Below the pieces are notes generated by a model that saw only the letters and a list, made by a program, of their open reading frames with translations, was not told where the DNA came from and did not search any database. 64,000 bases of DNA from Trema orientale (lineage: Eukaryota > Streptophyta > Magnoliopsida > Rosales > Cannabaceae), in the NCBI GenBank assembly GCA_002914845.1, contig JXTC01000452.1, positions 183,481 through 247,480 on the forward strand, written 5' to 3'. Positions 1 to 13,050 of this stretch are shown here, one piece after another (the first letter of the stretch is position 1; each line of letters starts with the position of its first letter). The position numbers and the translations under genes are program-made.

Positions 1-308
1 CAACTTTGGACCCATTGGCATTGATATACCAAAATAAACGCATGTATGTCACACAGACAAAAGTACTCATTATAATAGTAATAAGAATAATATAGCTTAT
101 TTCTACATCTCAAAGAACATAGCTTATAAGATATTTATATCTATATGGTAACTCCTTATAAAATGGGGAAATGAAAAAACGAAAGGCAACTCCTATGGCT
201 GCCCTACCAATTTAGGTATGCCTGTTGTAGAGAAAATGTATTGACATGCCAAACAAAAAGTAACATGTTACTTTTACTACAGCCGAAAAATAAAAACTTG
301 ACATATTA
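1..308. other. AT-rich intergenic DNA, no gene seen
   Basis: No coding pattern, RNA gene or clear repeat is visible. The stretch is AT-rich and ends at the TTA that flanks the adjoining MITE. Confidence 0.5.
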
Positions 309-743
309 GGACTTGTTTGGATTTACTTTCATTTTCTGTTTTTTATTTTTTTAAACAGAAAAATGGAAATGTCTTTTGAAAGTTTGCTTGGCAACTTCGT
401 TTTTGTTTTTTATTTTTAAAAATTGGTGCCAAAAATTTCAAAAAAAGTGGTAAAAAAAAAATTTAATATCTTTATTTTTTTAAACAAATTTCAAAAATAA
501 AAGAACATATAAACATTTGTACATAAGTATGTACATATATATATGTGTATATATACACACAAATATAAGCCTATATAACTTTCTCTTCATTATTTGTACT
601 TTTTTACTTTTGAAAACAAGTAGTGAAATAAAGTTTGTCAAGCATGTTTTTTGTTTTTAAAATTTGAATACTAAAACAAAATTTTTACTTCTATTTTTAA
701 TTTATTTAAACAAAAAAAATTAGAAGTGAATCCAAACAAGTCC
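309..743. mobile_element. Tourist-like MITE (PIF/Harbinger type)
   Basis: The element begins GGACTTGTTTGGATT and ends with the inverted copy AATCCAAACAAGTCC. It is flanked directly by TTA on both sides (306-308 and 744-746), which matches the 3-bp TWA/TTA target duplication of PIF/Harbinger elements. The ~435-bp interior is AT-rich and non-coding. The terminal GGxCTTGTTTGG pattern is typical of plant Tourist MITEs. No transposase is present, so it is non-autonomous. Confidence 0.75.
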
Positions 744-746
744 TTA

Positions 747-1445
747 GTAATCAGCTCATGAAGATTACATATATTTTCAGTGTTTTGATCATGCAAGTTG
801 TAATTGCCATGTACTATGAGATAATTAAACAAAATATGTATATCCCCTGCTTTTTGTCAAAGTTATCATAACACCCTCTAAACTAAAATCATTATACACC
901 AATATCCCCTAGATTTAAAAAATACACATACACTCCCCTACTTCAGTTAAATTTGACTATCTTTACTATTGACCATTTGAAATTTTCTTTTATTTATTTT
1001 CATTAAAAAAACACTTAATTGTTAAACTTCAAATAATAATATATAGCTAAGTGGTGAGTTTTATTGATTTTTTGAGTCTTTTCTTAGACATAAAGGGTGT
1101 CGCTACTCGCTATAATTATTGAGGATGGTTAACTGAAGTACCGAACTCACCTTTAATTTAAAGAAAAATATAAATATTATAATTAGGAATCTAAGTGGTA
1201 ATTGACTAAGTTTAGCTGAAATATCTTAAGATGATTTAAAAATCTAAAAGTAAACCGGGAGTGATGCTGGGGAGCATGCTAAGTGCTAAGTTGGTATAGC
1301 GAAGCCTATATTAAGATATTTTAAAGTAGGATTTGCATTTAAGATAATTGTCTTTTTCATGAAAAATATAAATATCACAATTATTTTATTATCTTAATGG
1401 AAAACTTGTCCGATCAAATACGTAAACAGATATATATATATATAT
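747..1445. other. AT-rich intergenic DNA
   Basis: No ORF or RNA gene can be supported. The stretch around 1020-1380 has a more balanced composition and could be old transposon debris, but no termini are recognisable. Confidence 0.4.
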
Positions 1446-1622
1446 ATATGGGTCTGGTTTAAATGGTTACAACAATATTTACCCATGGATGGTTACAANA
1501 TAGCATTAAATTTTTTTGATGGTAATAAATAGCATTAAATTTTTTTGGCCAACTACCAAACTAATCACCACCGTAGGATATTAGATCTAACGGCTTAAAC
1601 CATTGTAACCATTTAAACTAAA

Positions 1623-1636
<14 letters not shown>
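1446..1636. mobile_element. Short TIR element (MITE) inserted in a TA microsatellite
   Basis: Imperfect terminal inverted repeats of about 28 bp face each other. The left starts TATATGGGTCTGG and the inverted right starts TATATGAGTTTAG; both continue into TTTAAATGGTTACAA. The element is flanked by (TA)n on both sides, so the target duplication cannot be read. It is non-coding and contains the ambiguous base at 1499. The superfamily is not certain. Confidence 0.6.
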
Positions 1637-1649
<13 letters not shown>

Positions 1650-1659
<10 letters not shown>

Positions 1660-4600
1660 TCATCCCTATAAACATCCATGTCAAGCACCGGTCTCACAAG
1701 TGGTGGTTTTCCAAGTTACCTTGTTCTTTCCCGGCCCTTGACAGTAGTCACTACTTAAGTACGTTAATTAATTGATATACATATATGTGTTTGTATATAT
1801 ATATATACACACTTACATATGTGCCCACTAGGATCGATTTTGCATGCTAGCGAAAACGCAAAGAGTATATATTAAATAAAACAAGTAAAATAAGAATATG
1901 ATGGTGGACTTTGGCTTAACTTCAAAATATTTAGTTAAAAAAATATATAGCTTTTGATTCGGTAGAAAATATATATAGTCTCTAAACTATATTTTATAAA
2001 TGTGCATTATATAAATATCTTGTGATGCTATTTTGCTGATAATAGATTAGTTGAAATTTTAAAAATATATATATACAGCAGTAAGCACAGGTCAAGCCGT
2101 CCAAAATAACAATATGAAATTAATGCATGTTTGTTCACGCATGCAAGCTCTGATGTAATTCAAACGACATTGTAAAGAAATTACGACTATTTTAATTAAA
2201 TATTGGGTTTCAATATTAGAACTGCCATAGTGTCATGTGCTTGGTAAACGGCATTGCGAAAGATCTACAAATAGTCAAATCATTATTTTCTCTTATAAAA
2301 TAAAGACCATTCATTTGTTTACATATGTATATATATAGTTACACACGTATATATATATAGATAAATTATTTGATATTTCTTTCATTTATGTCCCAAATGT
2401 ATTGACTTTGATAAATTCGTGATGCTACCAAACCAAAAATATATAACATTTGTGATCTGGAAATTATTAGTAAAGTCGTTAATATTAGTAGATTTGTTTT
2501 GGGGGCTATAGAATTAAAAAAATAAATTAAAATAGAAGTTGACAATAACTGACAGATTGTGTACAAACAATTATAAAAAAGAGTTTGCTTTAATAAATAT
2601 TCAGGTGCTCAGACAGACAGAAATGTTTATTCTAAGCTAACTAACGATTCTTCTCTGTTTAATTAGCCAAAAAAAAAAAAAAAACAGAAAAGAATAACGA
2701 ATTATTCTCTGGGTAAGTACTTTACCATGTCATAAAAAATGTTGCTTTCAAAGATTTGTTTTATTTAATCTCTCTTCATTTTTTATTGTGCAAAAAAAAA
2801 AAAGAAGACAAAATTAATAGCTATCATTTATTTTATATGCAAGTGGAAATCTTGTAAAGCATGCAATGTTACGAGGGGACCTTTTTGATTACGATATACA
2901 TTAAAGAGCAAATAATACCTATTATATTCATTGAGGAAAAGCCTTCAAAAGTGGAACTTTAATTCTAACCAAATAGTCCATAACTTGCTTTTTCTTGTCC
3001 ACAAAGTTGGTTATGCAATAATTTCTAGACTAATAAAAGTCTAACATGATTTTTCAGACTAAGATGCATCTTATTTTTAAAAAATAAAATTAAAAAGGAA
3101 AATCATTATAGTTTCATGTATCGAATCAAAACCTGGTTATACATTTCTGTCAAGAATCTCACTAATTACTTTACATCTAACTTATTAACCATATATAAAA
3201 AAAAGGTCCAAAAACGAATATATCTTGTTTCTTTCTTTCTTTTCCCCCACATATCGACCGGCTGTGATGAATCCACGTGGCATGATTGAGGCAACGTTTT
3301 ATTAATGCTCTGCCATAATTGGGGCCAAAAGAACAACTAACTTGTACTTATTTTTGGATGGTCCATACTCCACAATGTTAGAGATCTGACTTGTCTCGTG
3401 GTTATCTACCGTCCAAACTCACGTAAAAAGTTGGCTAAGCACATTAAGAGTGTGAGAGAGAGATAGAAAAAGAAATAAAACAAAATAAAAAGGTTTCTTT
3501 TACTTTGAATGGAAAAAGGGAAGGGCATCTTATCGTTTTGGTTTCCAATTTTTTTGGTACAATCCTAATTTGGTGTAATTTTTGGTAAGATAACCAATAT
3601 TCTCATGTTTCCATTCCTTTTATTCCATTTCCATGTATTTGATATTTGAAAAAATAATTAATAAATAAAAGATCTCTTAAAATAATGGGATTAAATGGTA
3701 TCGTTTCTTTATTTATTTTTTAAATCGGGGATTCGAACTTTAAATCATATGAATCATATGCGTAGTTTCAAATTTTTTATGTCCGCAAGTAAAAATTATA
3801 CCGTTTATTTTTTAATTTTTTGGGGGGAAAGATGATATCGTTTTTCTTTTGAAAAAAAAATTATATCGTTTTTGATATCCGAAAATAATGCAATATAACC
3901 TTCCATACTACGAATGTGTAATTACCACTAATTATGACTGAAATTACAAATAGTTTCGTTTTTAATTTTTATTGTAAGGAAATAATGCAAAATTCTTTAT
4001 CTTCGAAAGGCATCAAAACGGATTCCTAATAAGAATATGCTTTTCTCAAATATTTGGGTTAATTTTGATGTCGATTGATGTGCAAACACGTAAAGATATG
4101 ATTGGTGGTTTAAGTTAGAAATAAATAAATAAATTAAATTCGGGTTTGAAATGGAATTTGACTTTCTACGAGGCGTTTTTGATGGGTGTTGGTGGGTACG
4201 AGTCATGGGACGGTCTCCATCCAATTGGCACACTTTTTGGGGCTTTGGGGGCTCTGCTTTTAACATGGACCACTCATGTGCCACCTTGACTTTGGGCTAA
4301 AAGGGCAATGGAATCAGAGCCCTTTTCCATTGTGGGTCCCGTTTCTATCTCAGCTTGGCTTGCTCACCAATATTAGCCACCGCAGATAATTGGCCTTCTT
4401 TACTTTATTGTGATTCTCCTTGTCACTAAAGACACCTTTAAAAAAAAAAAAAAAAAAACACTTATAAAAAGTTAATCCAATTAAGGGTTATATATATTTA
4501 TAGGAATAAGAAAAGGACGTGTTACGTAGTACTACCCGACTCACAAAGGTTGTCTTTGTCACATTTTCACGTACTTCTCTTTTATGTAAATTAGCAGCGT

Positions 4601-5230
4601 TTATTTAAGATAAATTATATAAAACCCTATTGCTAGGCGAATATGAAAAACATATATTGCTAAACAAATTTATTGCTCTCTAATTTTCCATGTTGTTTTC
4701 GGAGTGAACGGACAGTTTGAGCGGTTTTTTTTCTCCGTGTTTTTAGAAATGTCTAACTCACAATTGTCCAACTAAAATGTGGATCAAATGTGTTCTCCAT
4801 GAGCAATTCAGGTTGGCCATTTTTTTGGAAATGTCTGACCCCAAATGTCCAATTGAATTGCAGATTGGAAGCATTATTGCAAGCAATTTTGATAGATCAG
4901 ATTTTTTAAGGTAGTAAAACCATTTAAGTTGTGTTCTATTTGAAAATTAAAAGCGTACTCATATAAATGGTATAGTTAGCTAATTATACAATGTAGTTAG
5001 ACCTATTATTTATTTTATATATACTTGTTATTTTTTACTTATCAACATTGTTCTTCAAATTTTGAAATTTTAACAAATTTATAGTATCATTCAATGAGAT
5101 CTCAAATTGGACTACTTGTTTATTAAAATACCTTAGTAGACGTTTAAACTTATTACCAAATAAATAAAATAAGAAATTATTGAAAATAATGGATAAATAG
5201 GGTAAATAAAATGTGAATAAGATAATTATG
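1650..5230. other. Gene-poor AT-rich intergenic DNA
   Basis: Many poly-A/T runs and TA stretches occur and no ORF resembles a known protein. Short ORFs here are low complexity. No tRNA, rRNA or recognisable transposon ends were seen. Confidence 0.5.
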
Positions 5231-5478
5231 TATATATAAAGGATACCAATCCAGTAGGTATTCTTTTTTTTTTTTTTTAATCTATGTATTGATTTGCCTA
5301 ATTAAAATTCATTACAATTAAAATTCATTATGTACGTATTTTCATAGTAAAATGTAGAGAAATAAAAACATTAAATAATATGTATTTATTGCTATTTTTT
5401 TAATTACTCATATTATGGTAGCTATTAAAAAAAATTAATGACTAAAAAAAATACCTATTGGATTATGGTCCATATATA
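5231..5478. mobile_element. MITE, copy 1 of a family shared with ABP1 intron 1
   Basis: The inverted termini read TATATAAAGGATACCAATCC on the left, and TATATATGGACCATAATCC then AATAGGTATTTTTT from the right end. The interior is AT-rich and non-coding, giving ~248 bp in total. The same termini (ACCAATYC.GTAAGTATTTTT type) occur at 43301-43562, so this is a dispersed family. TA-rich flanks hide any target duplication. Confidence 0.6.
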
Positions 5479-8373
5479 AATACATATATATATATATATG
5501 CTCTTTTATTCGCTACTTAACACCACTTAACACTGTTAAAGGATGTATATTTTGTGGATTTAATTTATTTTAAGCGATCCAATAAGATCTAACTGAATCA
5601 GGGTATTAATTTGTTTTAATTATAATTCAAAAGAAAATCTTGATAATGGAAGCTATAACTTGAACGAAATTAAGGTCACACTTGAAGGTATCGTTAATTA
5701 GGTTTTTTTCCCCCCTTATTTGGAGTTAAAAAGTGAAAATTCTTTAGCTGGAATCATTTGCTTCTAACGTAGCAATACAATATGGAATCTTCTCATAATA
5801 CATCATAGTATCAACTATGCTAAGACAAAACTTGGCAAATGCATGGCTGCTTTATTCCTATGTCTAGTAATAAAGCAACAAGTGCCACCACTACCAAAAT
5901 TAACAAGGAAACAATATCACTAACAATGACATCATTTGAAGGGGACTTCTTTTCCTACTCAATTTCCTGAATCGCATTGAAACAGTGAGTCTCGACCAAG
6001 TCCACATGGATATCATAAGCCATTGCAAATTTCAATTCTATTCTCTGATTGTAAAAAGCTCAGTCGTGTGTGGATCAAAACATCCATCTAGCTTTTTTCC
6101 TCCAGCACCAACCATTCTCCCTCTAAATCATCTCTTATAATAATCCCAATACCATTAACACTAATTTTATGCGATCTTAAATTTACGATATTGGTCAAAG
6201 CCAAAAAAGGAAAGTCGACAGTCGGCTGAGAGGTAAATGCATCAGATCGCACATTTTTCTTTCAGCTAAAGTGTGACTAGCCTCGAATAAAGAAAATACA
6301 ATCTGAAGCGACAGTAAAAAGAAACTAGGTCAGACTTTGAGAAAACGAAAAACTTGCAAAGAAAGAGGAACAAGCTTCTGTGTGAAGATCAAGTAATCCA
6401 TTTACTAGTCATTACCCAGTTTTGAATTGTTACCCAAAATTATATCTTCTGATTATGCACTTTCTTATTCTCATAATTGGAAAATATTGAGCTACTCTCA
6501 TCTATGTAAAATGGGCTCAATCTCATTATTTTTAACCACATAATTACTTCACTATTTACTTTCTCTGTAATTCTCTATTTGCTCTCACTTTGAGACTTAG
6601 AGAAACTCTTATAATTCTCTAGATTATAGTGAAAAATAGTGGACGTAGGCTCATCTTTTTTGGGACTGAATTATTATAAAATTCTTATCTTCTTATTTAT
6701 TTTCACTTTTCAAACCCTCTCACCCACAAGCCACATCTTGCAATTTCTAAATTCATTATTGACAAAACCTCCTTCAATAACTAAGATTTGCGAAAAAAGT
6801 GGCATCAAAATTCAATTTGAGAGCATTCCATGTTCCGGGGCTTGCCACTTCCTTGAGTCCTTCCTACAAAGTGGTTTTGCAATTTGCACAATCTATTCGA
6901 GCTCGAGCATGTTGAAATTTATACACAAAAGATCCCTCGTCAATTGATATAATCTCAGGAGATTTGAAAGAATAACCTCACTTTGCGTTATTTCGTTCTC
7001 GCCATAAACTCCTTCGAACCACACAAACAACTTCGAACTCGTATTTCTTGAGCTCATTAAAGAACCCCATTAAAAGGTCTTCCATTCGCTAGCATAATCA
7101 ACTCCTAACACTTTCCCACCACGGGCTCTTTTCCCACACTGCTTCCGCCACTCCAAGTCAAAAGTGCATAAGTAATATCCTGCATTAATTAGGTAATTTT
7201 TCCCATACAGATTCTAACTAATTGGATGTGTCTACTCAATAATAATGCATATTATTGGAACTAGGAAAATAGACATACTTAATAGTTAATAGTAATGCAA
7301 ACATACTTAGATGAGAGCATAGTATATAAGCAATGTTTAATACTAAAATTTCAAATATATGAAAATTATTTTACGAACTCATAATAAAATGTTATTAAAG
7401 ACATATAACGTCATAAAATGAAATCTCTATAAATTCTATGTATTTTAATACATCTAACATGTATATTACGTAATAGATGCATGCAATTTTTTTTTATTCA
7501 GAAAATTTATGCTAAAACTCGTTCAAAAACCCGTGGTTTAGTCTCATAACATGTTCGAATAATGCGGATTGGGCAGACGGTGCAAGTTTGGAGAATTTTT
7601 TTCATCCCTAGTAATAAATGAATTTGTTATGGTGTAACTTAAAAAAAGTTTGTTGGTCGCATCATTAAAAGAGATTATTTTCACTTTATTTATGTTCTAT
7701 GTACTGACTACCAATCACATGATGCTAGAGTAAATATCTAAATCCGTGGTTTCAGAATAACCTTATGTTATGTAAAGATATAAATGTTAATTTAAAAAAA
7801 AAAATTCCCAGCAAGAGGCCACGTGAATATAAAATCATGAAATCAAGTACAGTAGCACAGTAGTATTATTTTTCTATTTCTTGAAAATACAGTAATCATA
7901 TATCTTCAGGTTTAAGCTTACAATATTAAAATATCGTGTGATATTTTGTAATCTTAGCAAAGGAATATGTGTGATTTTTTTATTGAAGAAGCTTCTTCAA
8001 CTTTTGTGCCAAAAAAGGGAATCGGACATTAAGCTTTTATACCTCCTCTTTATTAATCGATCGGAAGGTTGAAAAGGAATTATTTTTTAACCCCAACAAA
8101 AAAGAAAATTTAAGATAAATAACCGAAAAAAAAATTGAAGCAACACTATGAAGGTTCCAAAACATCATAATATGTCAATTTTTCACTAAAAGATGAAATT
8201 AATATATTAGATTGCATATTAGTCTCATCTAAAGTGTCACTTTATTTTTCACGGAAAAAATTAAACTAACATATTGTACTTAGCACCTTAAGATTTCCAT
8301 AGAAAACAATGCTAATTATCCCAAGTCATATTCTTAACACGAATCACACAAGGAAAAAACAAGGCATATAAAT
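5479..8373. other. Intergenic DNA without a supportable gene
   Basis: The longest open frame (6639-6947, + strand) encodes 102 residues with no recognisable domain and no splice context. The stretch 6400-7150 is less AT-rich than its surroundings and may be old retroelement sequence, but no LTR ends or reverse-transcriptase motifs are visible. Confidence 0.4.
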
Positions 8374-8570
8374 AGAATAATGCTATAGAGCACCAGTGGT
8401 GTCTACCACCACAATGGCATGTCTACCTATCACGGGATGATTTAATTAATAAATTAAGTCGCATATGGGCCCCACCTGAATTATAATTATGATTAGCTAG
8501 TGACAGACTGACACATCACTGACACATCATTGTGGTGCTGGGCACCACTGGTGTCCTATAGCATTATTCT
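8374..8570. mobile_element. MITE with ~43-bp terminal inverted repeats
   Basis: The left end AGAATAATGCTATAGAGCAC and the inverted right end AGAATAATGCTATAGGACAC continue as near-identical sequence (CAGTGGTG...CACCACAATG) for about 43 bp, with only a few mismatches. The whole element is 197 bp and non-coding. The long TIRs suggest a Mutator-type MITE, but the flanking AT-rich DNA shows no clean 9-bp duplication. Confidence 0.75.
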
Positions 8571-11156
8571 AAAAATAAGTATTTAAATAGGCCTTATTAT
8601 TTAAAAGTAGGTCACGTCAGTCATAAAATTAGCGGGATGAAAGACTTCATTCTCCGCAGCATTACTAAAATGGGTCAGAACTGGTATGAGCTTCCGTAGG
8701 AAAAAAAAAAAGCAAAAAAAAAAAGGGGGAAACGGTATGAGCCGAGCCGAGCCGAGAGTAGTCGGATTAGCCGGCTAAGAATAGGCGTTGAGAATGGGAG
8801 TTTGGGAGTGGTAATAGTAAAAAAAGGAAAGAAAAGAAACAAGTGTCGTCTGCATGTGCGCAATGCGCTTCGGTGGCGCACAACTACCCAACCAGCAGCG
8901 GCCATCAGGGGGTTTGGGTCTGGTGGGACCCACACACATTTGGGGTTCCTCGTCTCCAAGCCAACAATAGAGCGCTGCCAAGTGGTCCCCGCCACCAAAG
9001 TATGGCTCAGACCCCACATACATGGCGTCTTATGGGCTCTCCATGTCATTTGTTTTCGGCCTTCGTATACGATCTGCATCTGCTCTTCTCTATCAAATTA
9101 CTAATATCCCTCTTTCTTTTCTTTTTTTCTTCTCTGTTTTTTTTTTTTTTAAAGAACATTATTTATATTCCAAAGCCATTTTCCAATATTCCGCAGTATT
9201 ACTCTTTTTGAAACTAATTTTTTTTGAAAGGCTTTTTGAAACTAAATTTTAAGGATGGAGAAAAAAAAATTTGAAAGATTTCATTTTTTTTCTTATTTTA
9301 ATTTTAACAAAAATGGAGGAAAAAAAAAGTGAGAAAGTAGACGAGAACTTAAATATAGAAAGTTGGAGGGGTTTAGAGTTATTAAGTAGGACAAAAAGTT
9401 TGAACAGAAAATTTTATGGACCTTAGAAAAATATTATTTTTCTCCTTAGCAAAATCCAATATCAAACATAGCCAAAATTTATTTGATCACATCTTAAAAA
9501 ATATGTGATGAGCTCCAAGCATTCAGTATTATTTCTTTAGGATTTAGTAGTTGATTAATTTGTGATCCCATAGTTAGCAGTTTTCTATTTGTTTCATATA
9601 TATATATATATATATAAAGGGATTGAACCAAGCCCCAGGACCCAAAACCTTTACATATATAATTTGTTTTAGTAAAGTTTTCTTTCTTTTTTTTAAAAAA
9701 AAAAAATATTAATGTTAGAGTGCAGTAATGTATGCACATGTGCATCTTACTAGAGCGATGGAATTAAACATTATTAGTTAATATTTTGATTTTGTTATTT
9801 GTTTAATATATAACATATAATTGATGAATAAGTTTATTTCAATATAATATAGTTATACAGAAATTCGGGCTCAAGCGTTAAAAGCTACGGCTAGTGAATA
9901 CCTATGTCATCGTAGATAATTACAATCAATGTGGTTTATTAACTAATATCTCACAATATTAATATGCTCTTACTAACTACTGAGATATACTTGACGGATC
10001 AAGGTATAAGCTCATTTGTTCTGATTATTTTTATTTTTGTTTAATAGTCCTTTTTCCTGAGTGAAAGTAGGTTTTGATCTTATGATCGGTTTTGTCCACT
10101 TTCTCTATATGGATTTAGTTCCAGATCTGGAATAGTAAAGGCTAAAGAAATTGTTTTCTGCTAAAGACCTGACGTCAACTCATTCAGAAGAGCAACTCGG
10201 ATGGTGGAGTTTTTTTCTTTTTTTTTTTTTTTTTTGCACGATTTCGATGTTTATCAACTTAAAAACTTTCATATTTAGAGTAGGATGCAGTGAGAGTTGT
10301 TCAAGGGCTCATTGAAGGCTTATTATATTGTTGAATGTATTTTGCTTATTTTTTTTTTTCTCGATGACATCATGGTTAATGAAGTGTTTGTAATGAAATT
10401 TCACATGATTTAGTTAGGTTTATTTTAGAAGTAGAGGGTAAGCTTATTAATTTAGTTGGAGAAAATCTATTCATCCATGTGAACATATTAAATTTTTACT
10501 TTTTTAATAGCAGGTTTATTTTTCTGAAAGAAAATTTAATTTGTTTTAATTATGAGAAACATAATTAGTTGCTCCATTTCTAACGTATGAAAAAAGTACA
10601 ACAAATGGCTGAATGTATATTAGATTTTCTTTTTATTTTTAGGGGAGATTTGTGTAAATTACTTTTAGCTAGTAGATTCTTAACTATTTTGTATCATTAT
10701 TGGCTTCTAAAACCTACTTGCATACATTGTTCCTTTATATTTTAAGCTAGATAAAGTACGTAGTAACGAATATAATGATTATGAGACTCATTATTTATCA
10801 TATGCTTAGCGGATGACATATGGAATCAACTAAAATTAGTAGGACAGATAGAAATTTTAATCGTATCATTAATTACATGTCTGAAGATGATATAACCATA
10901 TAATTAATTATGTTAATTGAAGTATTGTGCCACTGTATCAACATCACGTGATGGACATGAGGGTCACTAGGATCGACCATACTATCCTGACCCCAGGAAC
11001 CCATAGAATTTCTCAATGCATATAGATAGGAACTCGGGTTTGAAAGGTTTACTTTGTCACCTAACCCAAGCCAGTGATCTACTTGAGTCCTAGTAAGACC
11101 ATAGATATTAATAAACGTGTCAATCCTACATGCAGTAGTCCAAAGAGGTATTAGGT
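8571..11156. other. Intergenic DNA without a supportable gene
   Basis: Several overlapping ORFs at 8675-9250 occur on both strands in a locally GC-richer patch. None has a recognisable domain, and their mutual overlap argues against coding. Long poly-T tracts and a TA microsatellite near 9598-9615 are present. The 10920-11150 stretch may be the flank of an LTR-like repeat. Confidence 0.4.
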
Positions 11157-11453
11157 GCGAGCATCAAAAAGGATCTTGGGTGTCAGTAATTTCAGAAATA
11201 GTGGCGACTTGGCGACTAAAACTGTAAAGATGCCACTACGTGTGTATGTGAGAGAGAGTGCGAGCATCAAAAAAGGTCTTGGGTGTCAGTGGTTTCAGAG
11301 GTAGTGGTGAATTGGCGACTAAAACTGTAAATGTGCCACTATGTGTGTATGAGAGAGAGAGAGAGTCTTGGGTATCAGTGGTTTCAAAAGTAGTGGTAAC
11401 TTGGCAACTAAAACTATAAGAGTGCCACTATGTGTGTATGAGAGAGAGATATG
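11157..11453. repeat. ~103-bp tandem repeat, nearly three copies
   Basis: Units begin GCGAGCATCAAAAA at 11157 and 11260, and a third shortened unit starts at TCTTGGGTRTCAG, 11366. Each unit contains TCTTGGGTRTCAG, then GGCRACTAAAACT, then GCCACTAYGTGTGTATG and a GA-dinucleotide run. The copies differ by scattered substitutions. A TATA-like TCCTATAAATACC lies just downstream (about 11490), so the array might lie in the promoter side of a degraded LTR. Confidence 0.75.
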
Positions 11454-12500
11454 TCAATTATTAGACCACTGAACCCTTGCTCATTTTCTCCTATAAATAC
11501 CATGTTTTGCCTTTTATTTAATCTCATCATCTTTCATGTGTGCTTTACCTCTATTGACTTAAGTTGGAGTGTCTTGAAGATCATCTTTTGATTATGGTGC
11601 TTGAGTTGAAGCACATTTAAAAGACACGAGGACAAGTGAATAGTTGGAAACAACACCAACAAAGACTATTATTGTATCTTATTTTTTATTTATCTATTCT
11701 AATTTGTATAAGGTGTTTTCTTGACTGCTATGTCCCAATACCTACGACATACATTGTTCCTCTCTCTCATAAATTTTTTTAAATAAAGGACAATTCTATA
11801 GAAGGTAAAAAGTAATATGATTTCCTTTTTAAGAAATTGATGTGAAAAGATCGTGTCGTTTTTTTTTTTTTTTGGAAGATAAAAAAGATCGTTCTTAACC
11901 TCCTATTTTTTTGGAGTAAAAAGATCGTTTTTAACTTATCCCTATATATTTCTTAAAAAAAAAAAAAACATTATCCCTACATACTTTATGTGATTTGTGT
12001 TACTATATATTTAGCTATTAGCCTATTACATAACATGGTCAAGGGCTCAACGCCTTCAAACGCAAAGTATTTCGGCATACATATAGATATTTCTTTCAAG
12101 AAACAACATACAAAAAAATATTAATCCAGCAAAAAAATAAAACATTATATAAAACATATTTTCTTTTAAGAAAAAAGAAACAAAATATAAAACAACATAT
12201 TTTAAAAATATAAATATTGTATAAAAAAAGGAATTACAATAACAAATCGTAATCGTTAATGGTAATATGCTCATTCTCTTACAAAAAAATTAATTAATTA
12301 CCAGCAAAGATACCAAGAATTAATATGGACTATCCATTTTAATCCCGTGGAGATCTCAGGGCCAGACGCGGATTACCAAATTAAGGGGAAAAAAAAACTT
12401 TTAATAATAAGGAAAAAAAATGGTCATATTATTTATATTTTTTTGGTTTCTTTTTGTCTTATGTTGCATGAAAATACCCGCCGAGACCAGAACAATAACC
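11454..12500. other. AT-rich intergenic DNA upstream of the ALKBH gene
   Basis: No gene is seen. Possible LTR-like sequence continues to about 11760, followed by poly-T/poly-A rich DNA. Only low-complexity ORFs are present. Confidence 0.4.
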
Positions 12501-12889
12501 CACGTGCCACATAAAACACAATCATTTAGCATAATACACTCTGGTGACTGGACCAAACAAAACTCGGTCGTTTGACAGCAAAGCCCATTTTCGTAATTTC
12601 ACCCGCCATTTAACAGCTTCTCTTCTCTTCTTTTCCGCTCGGACCCGCTCCTCCTAAACTTCAAACTTGACTCCCAGCCCAAAAAAAAAAAAAAGAAAAA
12701 AAAGAAAAGGCTTCAAACTTGATAGTTGACACGTCGACCTCCTCCGTAAACTGCCACGTCACCACATGGCTCCACTCCTAAAGCCCAACATGTACGGACG
12801 TTGCCACACTCTCTCGTTCTCGAACCCGGAATATATAAGCCCACCCAACACAAAACCCCTCCTCATGTGAAAACCCCAAATCCTCTTGC

Positions 12890-12921
<32 letters not shown>

Positions 12922-13050
12922 AAGATTTTTACGAGTACCTCAGCCGACAGGTAAACCCAAAAAACCGATTCGAAAAACCACAAAAAAAAATCGGTTTTAA
13001 ATTTGTGATATATAATTCCATATATATATATATACGTATATTGCATCTAT
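12501..13050 (+). promoter_or_regulatory. Promoter and 5' leader of the ALKBH9/10-like gene
   Basis: A G-box CACGTG lies at 12501-12506 and further ACGT-core motifs occur between 12728 and 12765. A TATA box TATATAA lies at 12832-12838, predicting transcription start about 30 bp downstream, near 12865-12870. The leader holds a CT microsatellite (about 12893-12920), a frequent feature of plant 5' UTRs. Composition shifts sharply from GC-poor promoter to GC-rich coding at 13051. Confidence 0.6.

Noticed and set aside
6639..6947. 102-codon frame as a possible small gene
   Set aside because: No domain, no promoter or splice context, AT-rich composition like its flanks.
8675..9252. Cluster of overlapping 76-134-codon frames
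   Set aside because: Frames on both strands overlap almost fully, which is expected of a GC-richer non-coding patch.
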